In this document: piece after piece, positions 1 through 6,978 of the stretch
Position numbering within the stretch: the first letter of the stretch is position 1
Layout of the letters: each line of letters opens with the position of its first letter
From: Actinomadura roseirufa
Lineage (GTDB): Bacteria; Actinomycetota; Actinomycetes; Streptosporangiales; Streptosporangiaceae
DNA length: 33,591 nt
Assembly (NCBI RefSeq): GCF_900659635.1
Contig: NZ_CAACVB010000068.1
Span: 1 to 33,591 of the forward strand
Direction of reading: 5' to 3'
Translations under genes and position numbers: made by a program
Notes under the pieces: model-generated
Databases searched by the model: none
Told to the model about the DNA's origin: nothing
Seen by the model: only the letters and a program-made list of their open reading frames with translations

Positions 1-411
1 CGCGAGCTCCGGCGCCGCGCCGCCCGGCCGCCGTCCGTCCGCCTCGCACGCGGCGAGGAGCGCTCCGGCGCAGCCCGGGTCGTCGATCACGCGGTCGGTG
101 AAGACCGGGTCGCCCGGCCCGCCGTAGAGCTCGGCCGCGGCCGCCCTGCCGACGGTGACGACGAGGTAGTCCAGGCCGGTCCCGGGGTGCGCCCGGCTGC
201 GGTGCGGCTCGCCGGGGTGCAGCACGGTGATCGCCCCGGCCGGCGCCTCGTGCGAGGCTCCCGCGGTGTCGATGAGGCCCGCCCCGCCGCACACGACCGC
301 CACGGACCAGTCCGCGTGCGCGTGCCTCGGGAACCGGTGCCCCGGGCGGACCGTATTGCGCTCCCAGGCCGGGGCTCCCGCACGGCCGTCACCGCCTGAA
401 CCCGTCCGCAC
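1..411 (-). CDS. Partial AraC-type transcriptional regulator (N-terminal cupin part)
   Basis: Reading leftward from a GTG at 411, the frame stays open for 137 codons to the window edge, so the gene is cut and its stop lies outside. A GGGAGG seven bases upstream supports this start. Residues about 26-88 look like the cupin ligand-binding domain of AraC-family regulators: a histidine-rich first strand (RFPRHAHADWSV), then a typical LHPGEPH turn near residues 64-70. The DNA-binding HTH pair should follow beyond the edge and cannot be checked. Tandem repeats lie 75-117 bases upstream of the start. The family usually senses a small ligand; no ligand can be named here. The regulator is separated from the polyketide cluster by several unrelated genes, so a link to it is not implied. 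Confidence 0.72.
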   Translation of the reverse strand, partial: MRTGSGGDGRAGAPAWERNTVRPGHRFPRHAHADWSVAVVCGGAGLIDTAGASHEAPAGAITVLHPGEPHRSRAHPGTGLDYLVVTVGRAAAAELYGGPGDPVFTDRVIDDPGCAGALLAACEADGRRPGGAAPELA

Positions 412-485
412 CCGCCGCCCTCCCGTCGCCGCGAAGCCGGGCGGGCCCACCACCGGGCGGGTCACTGGCGTGCGTGTCATCCCTG

Positions 486-528
486 GGCGAGCCATCACGG
501 GGCGAGCAATCACGGGGCGGGGTCACGG
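486..528. repeat. Tandem 15-bp direct repeats upstream of the AraC-type gene
   Basis: Two adjacent 15-base units (486-500 and 501-515) differ at a single base. A degenerate third copy (516-528, shortened by two bases) runs into the last codons of the methyltransferase gene. On the minus strand the core reads CCGTGAT-N-GCTCGCC. They sit upstream of the AraC-type start at 411, where an activator or autoregulator could bind. The operator role is inference; the repeat is directly visible. Confidence 0.55.
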
Positions 529-1380
529 CTTGCGGGCCAGGCCGCCCCAGGCGTCCACATCGGCCTCCGCGTCGGCGCCGGCCGCCGGCGCCGCCGGGTC
601 GGGACGCCACCGGCGGATCTGCACCAGTCCCGGGTCGAGCCGCTCGAAGCCGTCGAAGAAGCGGTCGAGCTGCTCCGGGCTGCGCAGATGGTAGGGCAGC
701 GAGCCGCCCTCGTTGTAAAGGCGGATCGCCTCGACGTAGGCCATGCTGGTGTTCGTCCCGTCATAGAGCGCGAGATGACTGCCGGAGGGAAGCGCGTCTT
801 TCAGCGTACCGACGATTTCGAGCGCCTTGCGATCGTCCTCCCCGATTTCGATGTGGCCCAGAACTCCCATGAGCATCAGGGCGATCGGGCGGCCGAAGTC
901 CAGCTTTTCGCGGGCGACCCGCACAATCGCGCCCGGATCGTGCAGGTCGGCGTCGATGTAATCCGTCCCCTCCGCGTTCTCACTGGTCAGCAGGGCCCGC
1001 GCGTGGACGAGCACGAGCGGGTCGTTGTCGACGTAGACGACGCGTGAGCCGGGGGACACCTGGTGCGCGACCTCATGGGTGCTGTCATGGCTCGGCAGGC
1101 CGGTCCCGATGTCGAGGAACTGGCGTACTCCCAGGTCGGCGGCCAGGTGGCGGACCATGCGCATGATGAAGTACCGCGAGGCGCGGGCCATGTCCACGAT
1201 CCCGGGATAGATGGCGGCGAACTGGTCACCGGCCTCCTGGTCCACCGGATAGTTGTCCTTGCCGCCCATCCAGTAGTTCCAGATCCTGGCCGAATGCGGA
1301 ACCGAGGTGTCGATTCCGGCGGTCAGGTCCTTCTCGGCCTCGTCCCAGGAAAAGGATTCGTCGCCGGGCACGGTGGCCAC
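523..1380 (-). CDS. SAM-dependent methyltransferase, DUF574/Methyltransf_19 family
   Basis: The 285-aa product matches the actinobacterial DUF574 family of predicted SAM-dependent methyltransferases. An N-terminal signature WNYWMGGKDNYP (residues about 34-45) is followed by the SAM-binding motif I DIGTGLP (90-96) and an acidic second motif, YVDNDP (116-121). A further GVLGHIE segment near 170 is also typical. The ATG at 1380 has a GGAGG five bases upstream. In actinomycetes these genes very often lie beside XRE-DUF5753 regulators, as here, and the two probably form one leftward transcript. The substrate of the family is unknown. It lies outside the polyketide operon and on the other strand, so I do not assign it to that pathway. 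Confidence 0.88.
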   Translation of the reverse strand: MATVPGDESFSWDEAEKDLTAGIDTSVPHSARIWNYWMGGKDNYPVDQEAGDQFAAIYPGIVDMARASRYFIMRMVRHLAADLGVRQFLDIGTGLPSHDSTHEVAHQVSPGSRVVYVDNDPLVLVHARALLTSENAEGTDYIDADLHDPGAIVRVAREKLDFGRPIALMLMGVLGHIEIGEDDRKALEIVGTLKDALPSGSHLALYDGTNTSMAYVEAIRLYNEGGSLPYHLRSPEQLDRFFDGFERLDPGLVQIRRWRPDPAAPAAGADAEADVDAWGGLARKP

Positions 1381-1475
1381 CTCCAGAAGGTCGTCCCACT
1401 GTCCGGGGCGCGCCCGCGGCGACCCCGTGCCAGGAAATCAAGCGGACGCGGGCGGGACAACCCCCGCGGGCCTGA

Positions 1476-2666
1476 TCATATTTCCCGGAGCCGCCGGTGG
1501 AGGAACTCCCGGGCCGCGTGGGGCTGTTGCGCCCGTGCTATGAGCCGATCCAATGTCACGCTGTGATAGTGAATGTTGGCGGGATCGGTCGGATAACGCG
1601 CGCCGGACGGGTGCTCCAGATAGACGACGTCGGGAACCTGCCTCTCGGCGAACCGCAGGATGGCGACGGCGCCCTCGGCCGCGTGGTGGCCGCCCTGGGT
1701 GAAGGCCATCACCTGGATCGTGACGTTCTTGCGCTCGGACAGCGCGATGAGGTGCCGGATCTGCCCGCGCAGGATCCGGCGGTCCCCGTACTGGCGGTGC
1801 AGGGTCGCCTCGTCGAGCACCACCCAGAGGTGGGGTGCGTTCGGCCGGGTGAGGAGCTCCTGGCGCAGCATCCTCAGTTCGACGCGCCGTTCGATCTGCG
1901 CCGCCGGAGCGGACTGGTGCTCCAGCCGGACGACGGCCTCGGCATAGCCCGGGGTCTGGAGCAGCCCGTGAACGTACTGCGGCTCGTAGCCGCGGATGAC
2001 CCGCGCCGCGGGTTCCAGGCTCAGGTAGGGCGCGAACCAGTCGGGGACGAGATCGGTGAGCCGCGGAGGCCACCACAGCCCGGCGTACGTGCGCCGGGCC
2101 AGATCCAGGAGCTCCGACCGCCGGGAGCCGTCGTGGTCGATGGACGACGCCGCGGCGCCCGCTCCCGCCCGCCCCTGGCCGAGAACGGCCGCGGACGGGC
2201 CGGACAGTGCCAGCGTGGCGGCCAGCCGCTCGACCGAGGCGGTGTCCGCGCGTCCCGGCGCCGCGTCGTCGGCGCGGGCCCCGGCGGCGCTCAGCCGCGC
2301 CTGGGCGGCCTCGTATCTGATCTTCCATTCCCGGACGGTACCGATCGTGTCCGGGTTTCTGCCGCGCCCGGCGGCCAGCGCGCGCAGCGTCGTCACCAGC
2401 GAGGCCGTCCACTCCCAGCGCGGAAGGCGCTTGCGCCGGCCGCGGACGTGCTCCTGGATGGTGGAGCTCGCCAGCGGCTCGAACCTGAACTCCCCGACCG
2501 GCATTCTGATCTTTCTCGACATCTTCTCGGCCTCGTCGAAGCTCGGCGGCCCCGCGCGGAACCAGGCGTCCTCGAGCCGGGCCGCGAAGGCCAGCACCAC
2601 GCGCGCGTCGCGGGCGTCAGACATGTTCATGATCCAATCCGCAATGATCCCGATCGCGGGCCGCAT
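1476..2666 (-). CDS. XRE-family regulator with C-terminal DUF5753
   Basis: This 396-aa protein has a HTH-like N-terminal segment (about residues 55-95, with SSTIQEHVRG and then RLPRWEW). The C-terminal domain from about 205 has the DUF5753 features: a YEPQYVHGLLQTPGYA stretch near 230-245, then LDEATLHRQYG and ALSERKNVTIQV. DUF5753 is thought to be a sensor or ligand domain of actinobacterial XRE regulators, including WhiJ-like proteins. The first helix region is less canonical than in typical XRE proteins. The start is uncertain: ATGs at 2666, 2630 and 2624 are all possible and none has a strong ribosome-binding site. It is divergent from the small gene at 2896 and precedes the methyltransferase gene on the same strand. 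Confidence 0.85.
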   Translation of the reverse strand: MRPAIGIIADWIMNMSDARDARVVLAFAARLEDAWFRAGPPSFDEAEKMSRKIRMPVGEFRFEPLASSTIQEHVRGRRKRLPRWEWTASLVTTLRALAAGRGRNPDTIGTVREWKIRYEAAQARLSAAGARADDAAPGRADTASVERLAATLALSGPSAAVLGQGRAGAGAAASSIDHDGSRRSELLDLARRTYAGLWWPPRLTDLVPDWFAPYLSLEPAARVIRGYEPQYVHGLLQTPGYAEAVVRLEHQSAPAAQIERRVELRMLRQELLTRPNAPHLWVVLDEATLHRQYGDRRILRGQIRHLIALSERKNVTIQVMAFTQGGHHAAEGAVAILRFAERQVPDVVYLEHPSGARYPTDPANIHYHSVTLDRLIARAQQPHAAREFLHRRLREI

Positions 2667-2895
2667 GATGCCATCCAGCGCCGCCCTTCGTCAGGGTCAT
2701 CCGACGCATTTCTAGCATGATGCACATGAATCTAGAGTCGGACATTTCCGAGCATAGTGCTCAAAGTATTCGGGTTTGGCCCTGAGACCGGTCCCCGGTC
2801 TATCCGGAGACGTCCGAACTCCCGCGGACGCCCGGCCTCGCGCGGCTTCTCCGTCCAGTGTGGTCCCCGAGCGCAGGCACACGAAAGGGCCCCGA
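2667..2895. promoter_or_regulatory. Divergent intergenic region with AT-richer core
   Basis: This gap separates the leftward XRE gene from the rightward small gene. Bases about 2700-2775 are clearly richer in A+T than the surroundings and are the likely place for both promoters. A short palindrome, GAGCA-TAG-TGCTC, lies at 2750-2762 and could be an operator. No confident -35/-10 pair was assigned. Confidence 0.4.
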
Positions 2896-3144
2896 ATGAT
2901 GCTCGACTCCGCGCCATCGCCGGTCACCCGCGTCACTCCGGCCGCCGATCATCCGGCGTCCGGAGCCGCGGGGGACACCGCGGTTCTGGCGCTCTCGCTG
3001 TTCACGACCTGGGCGGCCCGCACGGGCCGGTCCCTGCCCGCCGGCCCGGTCGACGACCTCAGTCCAGAGGAGATCATCGAATTCTGGGTGGACGATCAAC
3101 TCGAACCCCCCTACGACTCCCTCCCCACCCGGGTCCCGGCGTGA
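2896..3144 (+). CDS. Small acidic protein of unknown function, coupled to the cyclase-like gene
   Basis: An 82-aa acidic protein begins at ATG 2896 (a second ATG follows at 2899), with an AAAGGG about six bases upstream. No domain is recognised. The first ~35 residues are low-complexity. The C-terminal half has a helical pattern ending in LSPEEIIEFWVDDQLEPPYD. Its stop overlaps the GTG start of the next gene by four bases (GTGA), so the two are probably co-translated and may act together. A role as partner of the downstream cyclase-like protein is inference only. Confidence 0.6.
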   Translation: MMLDSAPSPVTRVTPAADHPASGAAGDTAVLALSLFTTWAARTGRSLPAGPVDDLSPEEIIEFWVDDQLEPPYDSLPTRVPA

Positions 3145-3881
3145 AATTCCGGGACGCGGCCCGGCGGGGCGGTGAACCGGACTCCGGGGACCCCGGCCGA
3201 TCGGCGAGGGACATGTGTCCGGGCCCCAGCGCGCTCAGTCCGAGAATCCTCCTCGCCGCCGACGTCGTGGCGCCCGGGGCGTACCACCGCGACTTCCGTG
3301 ATCAGGCCGCAATTCGCCCCAGGATGTACGAGAATCTCCGGGACGCCTTTGTGATCAGCGGCCTGCCGTGGGCGCATTGCTATCGGGAGGACAGGGGAGG
3401 CGGGGTATTGCTCGTGGCGCCCCGGGCGGCCCCGGCGGGCCGGTACCTCGACCCTTTTCTGTGTCGCCTGCGGGCCGTCCTGAGGGACGGTGACGGTCAT
3501 TCCGGATCCCCCCTTCGCCTGCGGGTGGCCCTGCATTTCGGTGCCGTCCATTTCGATGCTTACGGGGTGACCGGGGCCGCCTCCCTGCTGCCGTTCCGGC
3601 TCCTGGAGGCCCCGGCGTTCAAAGAGGCGACGCGGGCCGCGGGAGACGACCTGGCCGCGATCGTCTCCGACTCCCTCTTCGGGGACGCGCGCCGCTGCCA
3701 CGAGCCGGTCGACCGGCGCTCCTACCGGCAGGCCGTCGTCGGTCGCGGGGATACACCGCACGCCAGGGCGTGGCTATGGTGCCCGCCCGGGCGCGGGGAA
3801 GCCGGACGGGATCGTCCGGAAGGTGGCCGGAGGCCGCGTCCGGCCGCGCGGGAGCGGTCCCTCGCCGGGGGGTGTTGCTAA
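3141..3881 (+). CDS. Class III nucleotidyl-cyclase-like protein, probably inactive
   Basis: The 246-aa product starts at GTG 3141, overlapping the previous stop. It resembles the cyclase homology domain fold. ILLAADVV (36-43) sits where class III cyclases carry the first metal-binding Asp, and LHFGAVHFDAYGVTG followed by FRLLEAP (about 121-148) matches the conserved GxHxG...V..AxRL region. The second metal position, usually GD, reads REDRGGGVLL (82-91), with Gly where Asp is expected. Purine-specifying residues cannot be identified. The last ~50 residues are Arg/Pro/Gly-rich and probably disordered. The likely role is sensing or scaffolding rather than cAMP synthesis. The fold assignment rests on pattern recognition and is tentative. 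Confidence 0.6.
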   Translation: MKFRDAARRGGEPDSGDPGRSARDMCPGPSALSPRILLAADVVAPGAYHRDFRDQAAIRPRMYENLRDAFVISGLPWAHCYREDRGGGVLLVAPRAAPAGRYLDPFLCRLRAVLRDGDGHSGSPLRLRVALHFGAVHFDAYGVTGAASLLPFRLLEAPAFKEATRAAGDDLAAIVSDSLFGDARRCHEPVDRRSYRQAVVGRGDTPHARAWLWCPPGRGEAGRDRPEGGRRPRPAARERSLAGGCC

Positions 3882-3910
3882 GCGGACCAGTGCTCCGTAT
3901 GGTGGCTTCC

Positions 3911-3926
3911 GGGCTCAATGGAGCCC
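3911..3926. other. Short hairpin between the cyclase-like gene and the oxidoreductase gene
   Basis: A perfect 6-base inverted repeat (GGGCTC-AATG-GAGCCC) lies 29 bases after the cyclase-like stop and 30 bases before the next start. It has no U-tract, so it could be a weak terminator, an operator or a leader hairpin. Confidence 0.3.
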
Positions 3927-3956
3927 TGCTCCGATTATTCCTGGAAGGGGACGGCG

Positions 3957-4877
3957 ATGGCCGCCGAACAGAGCGGGCAAGGACCGGGCAAGGCGTTCGC
4001 GCGGGAGTGGCCGAGCCGGTTCGGAGTGTGGATCGCGCCCCCGACGCTCCTGACCACCCCGGTGGCGGTGCAGCGCGAGCAGGCGGCGCGGATCGAACGG
4101 CTCGGCTACGCCTCCCTGTGGACGGGCGAGCCGCCGGTGGTCGCGCCCGTGGGGGGCCGCGAGATCTTCGCCCAGCTCGCGGTGCTCCTGGCGGCGACGG
4201 ACCGTCTCGTCGTCGGATCGGGCATCGCCAACGTCTCCACGCGGCTGCCCGAGGCGACGCACAGCGCCGCCGCCACGCTCGCCGAGGCCTACCCGGGACG
4301 GCTCGTCCTCGGGCTCGGCGGTCAGGGCGGCGACCGGCCGCTCACCGCGCTGCGCGAATACCTGGACGTCATGGACCGCGCGGCCGAGCGGTCGCCGATC
4401 CAGGTGCGCTACCCGCGCGTCCTGGCCGCCCTCGGGCCGAAGGCGCACGCGCTGGCGGCCGACCGCGCCGACGGCGTCCACCCCTTCCTGCAGCCGGTCG
4501 AGCACACCGAGATCGCCCGCAGGCTGCTCGGGTCCGGCGGACTGGTGATTCCGCATCAGGCTCTCGTCCTGGAGGAGGACCCCGACACGGCCCGCAAGAG
4601 CCTCCGGGCGCTCCTCGCGCTCGGAATGCGCAATGTGGAGACGCCCTACACCAAGAACTACCGCCGGCTCGGCTACGGGGACGCCGACCTGGTGGACGAT
4701 CGCAGCGACCGCCTCATCGACGCCACCCTCGCCTGGGGGGACGAACGCGCCGTCGCCGGGCGGCTGCGCGATCATCTCGACGCCGGGGCCGACCACGTCC
4801 TGCTGCACCCCCTGGCCCCCGACCTGCCGTCCGCCGTCGACGCCCTGGAGCGGCTCGCGCCCCACCTCGCCGGCTGA
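3957..4877 (+). CDS. Luciferase-like oxidoreductase, probably F420-dependent
   Basis: The 306-aa product has the luciferase-like TIM-barrel pattern: FGVWIAPP at the first strand, ERLGYASLWTGEP, then RLVVGSGIANVSTRLP and a LVLGLGGQGG turn. Such enzymes use F420H2 or FMNH2 to reduce or hydroxylate small molecules in the cytoplasm. I chose ATG 3957 over ATG 3918 because GGAAGGGG lies just upstream of it. Length fits the F420-dependent LLM class. The cofactor is inferred from family resemblance. It is about 2 kb ahead of the polyketide operon and separated by two regulatory-type genes, so membership in that pathway is possible but unproven. Its 3' end faces the PRC-barrel gene across a strong hairpin. 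Confidence 0.83.
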   Translation: MAAEQSGQGPGKAFAREWPSRFGVWIAPPTLLTTPVAVQREQAARIERLGYASLWTGEPPVVAPVGGREIFAQLAVLLAATDRLVVGSGIANVSTRLPEATHSAAATLAEAYPGRLVLGLGGQGGDRPLTALREYLDVMDRAAERSPIQVRYPRVLAALGPKAHALAADRADGVHPFLQPVEHTEIARRLLGSGGLVIPHQALVLEEDPDTARKSLRALLALGMRNVETPYTKNYRRLGYGDADLVDDRSDRLIDATLAWGDERAVAGRLRDHLDAGADHVLLHPLAPDLPSAVDALERLAPHLAG

Positions 4878-4892
4878 GGCGGGCCGTCGGCC

Positions 4893-4923
4893 GAGCGCGG
4901 CCCTCTGCCGGCGGGCCGCGCTC
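4893..4923. terminator. Bidirectional hairpin terminator between convergent genes
   Basis: Perfect 11-base arms (4893-4903 and 4913-4923) with a 9-base loop sit between the stop of the oxidoreductase gene (4877) and the stop of the convergent PRC-barrel gene (4922). The right arm overlaps the PRC stop codon. There is no U-run, as is common for hairpin terminators in high-GC actinomycetes. The symmetrical position suggests it ends both transcripts. Confidence 0.65.
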
Positions 4924-5278
4924 AGCGGCGCGCGAGCCGGCGTTCGCCGCCGGCGCCGGGCTGGTACGTCAGGCCGTAGTGACGGAAGACGCCCTCCTCG
5001 TCCCCGGCGGGCAGCACGTCGTCGGTCCCGATCGCCGGGGCCTCCTTGACCAGCGACTTGGCGTAGGCGACCCGGACGTACCCGGGTCCGACGACCGCCC
5101 CGTCCAGGGGGACGAAGGTCAGCCGGTGGCGGGTCGGCAGGCCGACCTGGACCGTGGCCATGGCCGGCTGGTCGGTCCGGGTGTCGACGTAGACCGCCTC
5201 CAGGGTGCCGATCTTGCGCCCTCTGTCGTCGACGACGTCCCGCGTGCGCCATTCCCGGATGTCGGCTATTCCGATCAT
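4922..5278 (-). CDS. PRC-barrel domain protein
   Basis: From ATG 5278 the product is 118 aa. It begins MIGIADIREWRTRDVVDDRG, which is typical of PRC-barrel proteins. The barrel strands continue with KIGTLEAVYVDTRTDQPAMATV and a RLTFVPLDGAVVGPGYVRV segment, and the C-terminal part has GVFRHYGLTY. The frame can be extended to 5341, but the extra 21 residues do not look conserved. PRC barrels occur in ribosome-maturation, photosynthetic and stress-related proteins; small stand-alone versions in actinomycetes have no assigned function. It is divergent from the STAS gene, which may hint at a shared stress-response setting. Confidence 0.82.
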   Translation of the reverse strand: MIGIADIREWRTRDVVDDRGRKIGTLEAVYVDTRTDQPAMATVQVGLPTRHRLTFVPLDGAVVGPGYVRVAYAKSLVKEAPAIGTDDVLPAGDEEGVFRHYGLTYQPGAGGERRLARR

Positions 5279-5489
5279 GTCGGCCCCCCGCGTCGCTCCC
5301 GCCCGTCCGCCCTCACCGCCGGAGGGCTGTGTCCCGGGCATGCCCGCCCACCGTCCCGCGACACCGGCGGCCGGGCCGTGGCCGGTCCGGCGCCCCCGGT
5401 GGGCCGATGGGTGATCCTTCCGCTTTTAGGAGTTTTGACCGGCTGTGGCGGGACACGGGTAGGGCCGTGTGCTGCAGTCGGGAGACGAC
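5279..5489. promoter_or_regulatory. Divergent intergenic region between PRC-barrel and STAS genes
   Basis: A 211-base gap between leftward PRC-barrel and rightward STAS genes must hold both promoters. Bases about 5411-5440 are locally richer in A+T (CTTTTAGGAGTTTTG within it). GTTTT and GGGTAG elements resembling stress-sigma promoters are present, but about 21 bases apart, which is too far for confident assignment. Confidence 0.35.
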
Positions 5490-5804
5490 GTGACCGATCT
5501 GCGCGTGGTCGAGCTGGCGGACCCGCCCGGGATGAGGGTGGCGGGCGAGATCGGCGTGCTCAACCGTGACCAGTGGGCCGCCGCCCTCGACCGGGCGCTG
5601 GCGGCCTGCGCGGGTACGGACGTCCACCTGGAGTTGTCGGAGCTGTCGTTCGTGGACGCCGGCGGCACGGCGGTCCTGGCGGCCGTCGCGCAGCGGCTGG
5701 ACGGCGGCCGCCGGGTCGTCCTGCACGAGCCGCCGCGCGTTCTGGACCGCATCCTGCGCACACTCTGGCCACAGGTGCCGGGGATCGAGGTAAGGCCGAG
5801 GTGA
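5490..5804 (+). CDS. STAS-domain anti-sigma-factor-antagonist-like protein
   Basis: A 104-aa protein of single STAS-domain length starts at GTG 5490, preceded by GGGAG at a good distance (GTG 5469 is an alternative). The central LELSELSFVDAGGTAVL matches the STAS strand-helix junction. Family members normally carry DSxG here, with the Ser phosphorylated by a partner anti-sigma kinase. In this protein the position is Ala57 (D56-A57-G58-G59), so it cannot be switched in the usual way. No partner RsbW-type kinase is adjacent. It might be a constitutively active antagonist or a binding protein of another kind. The next gene begins more than 330 bases downstream, so it is probably monocistronic. 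Confidence 0.8.
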   Translation: MTDLRVVELADPPGMRVAGEIGVLNRDQWAAALDRALAACAGTDVHLELSELSFVDAGGTAVLAAVAQRLDGGRRVVLHEPPRVLDRILRTLWPQVPGIEVRPR

Positions 5805-5952
5805 GCCTCAGGCCGCCCGAACGGCCGTCCCGGCGCCGTTCGCGAAGCCGGTGACGTCCCCTCCGGACCGCATGCCTCAGCGCCCCGTGAGCTGCGCCGA
5901 AAGCGGCTGAGAGGCACGGTCCGAATTCGCGGAGAGCGCCCTTTCGCACGGC

Positions 5953-6008
5953 GCGCAAGGTCGGCGCAAGGAGAGCGCCAGATCGCCGCCAACGCGCCCC
6001 TTTAGCGT
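5953..6008 (+). promoter_or_regulatory. Candidate SARP operator and promoter of the biosynthetic operon
   Basis: The 337-base gap before the operon (5805-6141) holds no gene but contains GCGCAAGG at 5953-5960 and again, identically, at 5964-5971, an 11-base period. A degenerate third copy (GCGCCAGA, 6 of 8) falls at 5975, again 11 bases on, and a weak fourth at 5986. A -10-like TAGCGT lies at 6003-6008. SARP regulators are known to bind direct repeats spaced by 11 bp immediately upstream of the -10 element, taking the place of a -35 box. Transcription would start near 6015, giving an untranslated leader of about 125 bases. The layout is seen; binding is inferred. Confidence 0.55.
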
Positions 6009-6057
6009 TTCTTTCGCGACGCCGACCGGTGAGTCGAATCCGGCGGGCGGAGAACGG

Positions 6058-6077
6058 CGCACGGCCGGAGCCGTGCG
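6058..6077. other. Inverted repeat in the operon leader
   Basis: Perfect 8-base arms (CGCACGGC / GCCGTGCG) with a 4-base loop lie 64 bases before the first operon start and inside the predicted leader. It may be an RNA hairpin that stabilises or attenuates the transcript, or a second operator. It has no U-tract. Confidence 0.35.
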
Positions 6078-6141
6078 GGCGTTGCGGACATTCGACGATG
6101 GCGCGTATCGGCGTGCCGTGCTCTCCAAGGAGTTCAGCTTC

Positions 6142-6960
6142 ATGATTCTGGTGACAGGGGCGACCGGAAACATGGGAGTGCCGCTGGTGCGGCGGCTCCG
6201 CCGGTCCGGCGTCGCGCCGCGCGTGACCACGCGGGACGCGGGCAGGGCGGGCGCGGTCCTCCCCGACGAGGTCGAGATCCTCGAAGGCGATCTGAACGAG
6301 CCCGCGTTCCTCGAGCGGGCCCTGGACGGGGTCGAGGCGCTCTTCCTGTTCCTGGAGTCCGGGGACCCGGCGCGGGTGCTGCGCGCCGCGGCGGGCGCCC
6401 GCGTGGCCCGGGTCGTCCTCGTGACCTCCCTGCTGGCCGAGACGCGGCCGATGTCGTTCGTCGGCCGGCTCTCGCTCGGGACCGAGGCCGTCATGCGCGA
6501 GGCCGGGCTGCGCGGAACCGTGCTGCGGCCGTGGGAGTTCGCGTCCAACACGCTGGCCTGGGCCCGGGAGATCCGGGACGGCGACGCCGTGCGCAAGCCG
6601 AGCGCGGGCCTGCCGTCCCCGGTGATCGACCCCGCGGACGTCGCCGACGTCGCGGCGCGGGTCCTGGTCGAGGACGGGCACGAGGGGCGGACGTACGCGC
6701 TGACCGGCCCGGCGGAGCTGACCGCCGAGCACAAGGTCGAGGCGATCGGCGCGGCGCTGGGCCGCGAGCTGGTGTTCGAGGAGACCCGGGATCCGGTGCT
6801 GCTGGAGCGGATCCGGGTCGCTCCCGAGCAGGTCGCCGAGGGCTACGGCGTGTGCTTCATGGACAGCCCCGGCGTGCGCTCGGCGGTGCGGGACGTCACC
6901 GGGCGGCCCCCGCGCACCTTCCGTGAATGGGCGTTCGAGAACGCCGGATCCTTCAAATAA
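6142..6960 (+). CDS. NmrA-like atypical SDR / NAD(P)H-binding protein
   Basis: First gene of the operon. The 272-aa product starts at ATG 6142 with AAGGAG nine bases upstream; an in-frame ATG at 6073 is less likely. The N-terminal LVTGATGNMG is the glycine-rich NAD(P)-binding turn of NmrA-like atypical SDRs. LLAETRPMS, a LRPWEFASNTLAW segment and a PVIDPADVADVAARVL stretch are typical of this family. There is no YxxxK catalytic pair, as expected for the group. Similar proteins in aromatic polyketide clusters reduce quinones or remodel oxidised intermediates, but some are regulators. Here it is followed 18 bases later by an ABM-type monooxygenase gene, so a tailoring role with that protein is likely. 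Confidence 0.82.
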   Translation: MILVTGATGNMGVPLVRRLRRSGVAPRVTTRDAGRAGAVLPDEVEILEGDLNEPAFLERALDGVEALFLFLESGDPARVLRAAAGARVARVVLVTSLLAETRPMSFVGRLSLGTEAVMREAGLRGTVLRPWEFASNTLAWAREIRDGDAVRKPSAGLPSPVIDPADVADVAARVLVEDGHEGRTYALTGPAELTAEHKVEAIGAALGRELVFEETRDPVLLERIRVAPEQVAEGYGVCFMDSPGVRSAVRDVTGRPPRTFREWAFENAGSFK

Positions 6961-6978
6961 CCCAGAAAGGGGCCGCAG

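Noticed and set aside
523..1380. The SAM methyltransferase as a pathway O-methyltransferase
   Set aside because: Its DUF574 family and its position beside an XRE-DUF5753 regulator are a common actinobacterial pairing unrelated to polyketide tailoring.
5432..5462. Stress-sigma-like promoter (GTTTT and GGGTAG) before the STAS gene
   Set aside because: The spacer is about 21 bases, too long for the known 14-16-base arrangement, so it is only mentioned as a local feature.
6073..6141. Upstream in-frame start for the NmrA-like gene
   Set aside because: The ATG at 6142 has a strong ribosome-binding site and lies at the conserved start of the cofactor-binding fold; the extra 23 residues do not look conserved.
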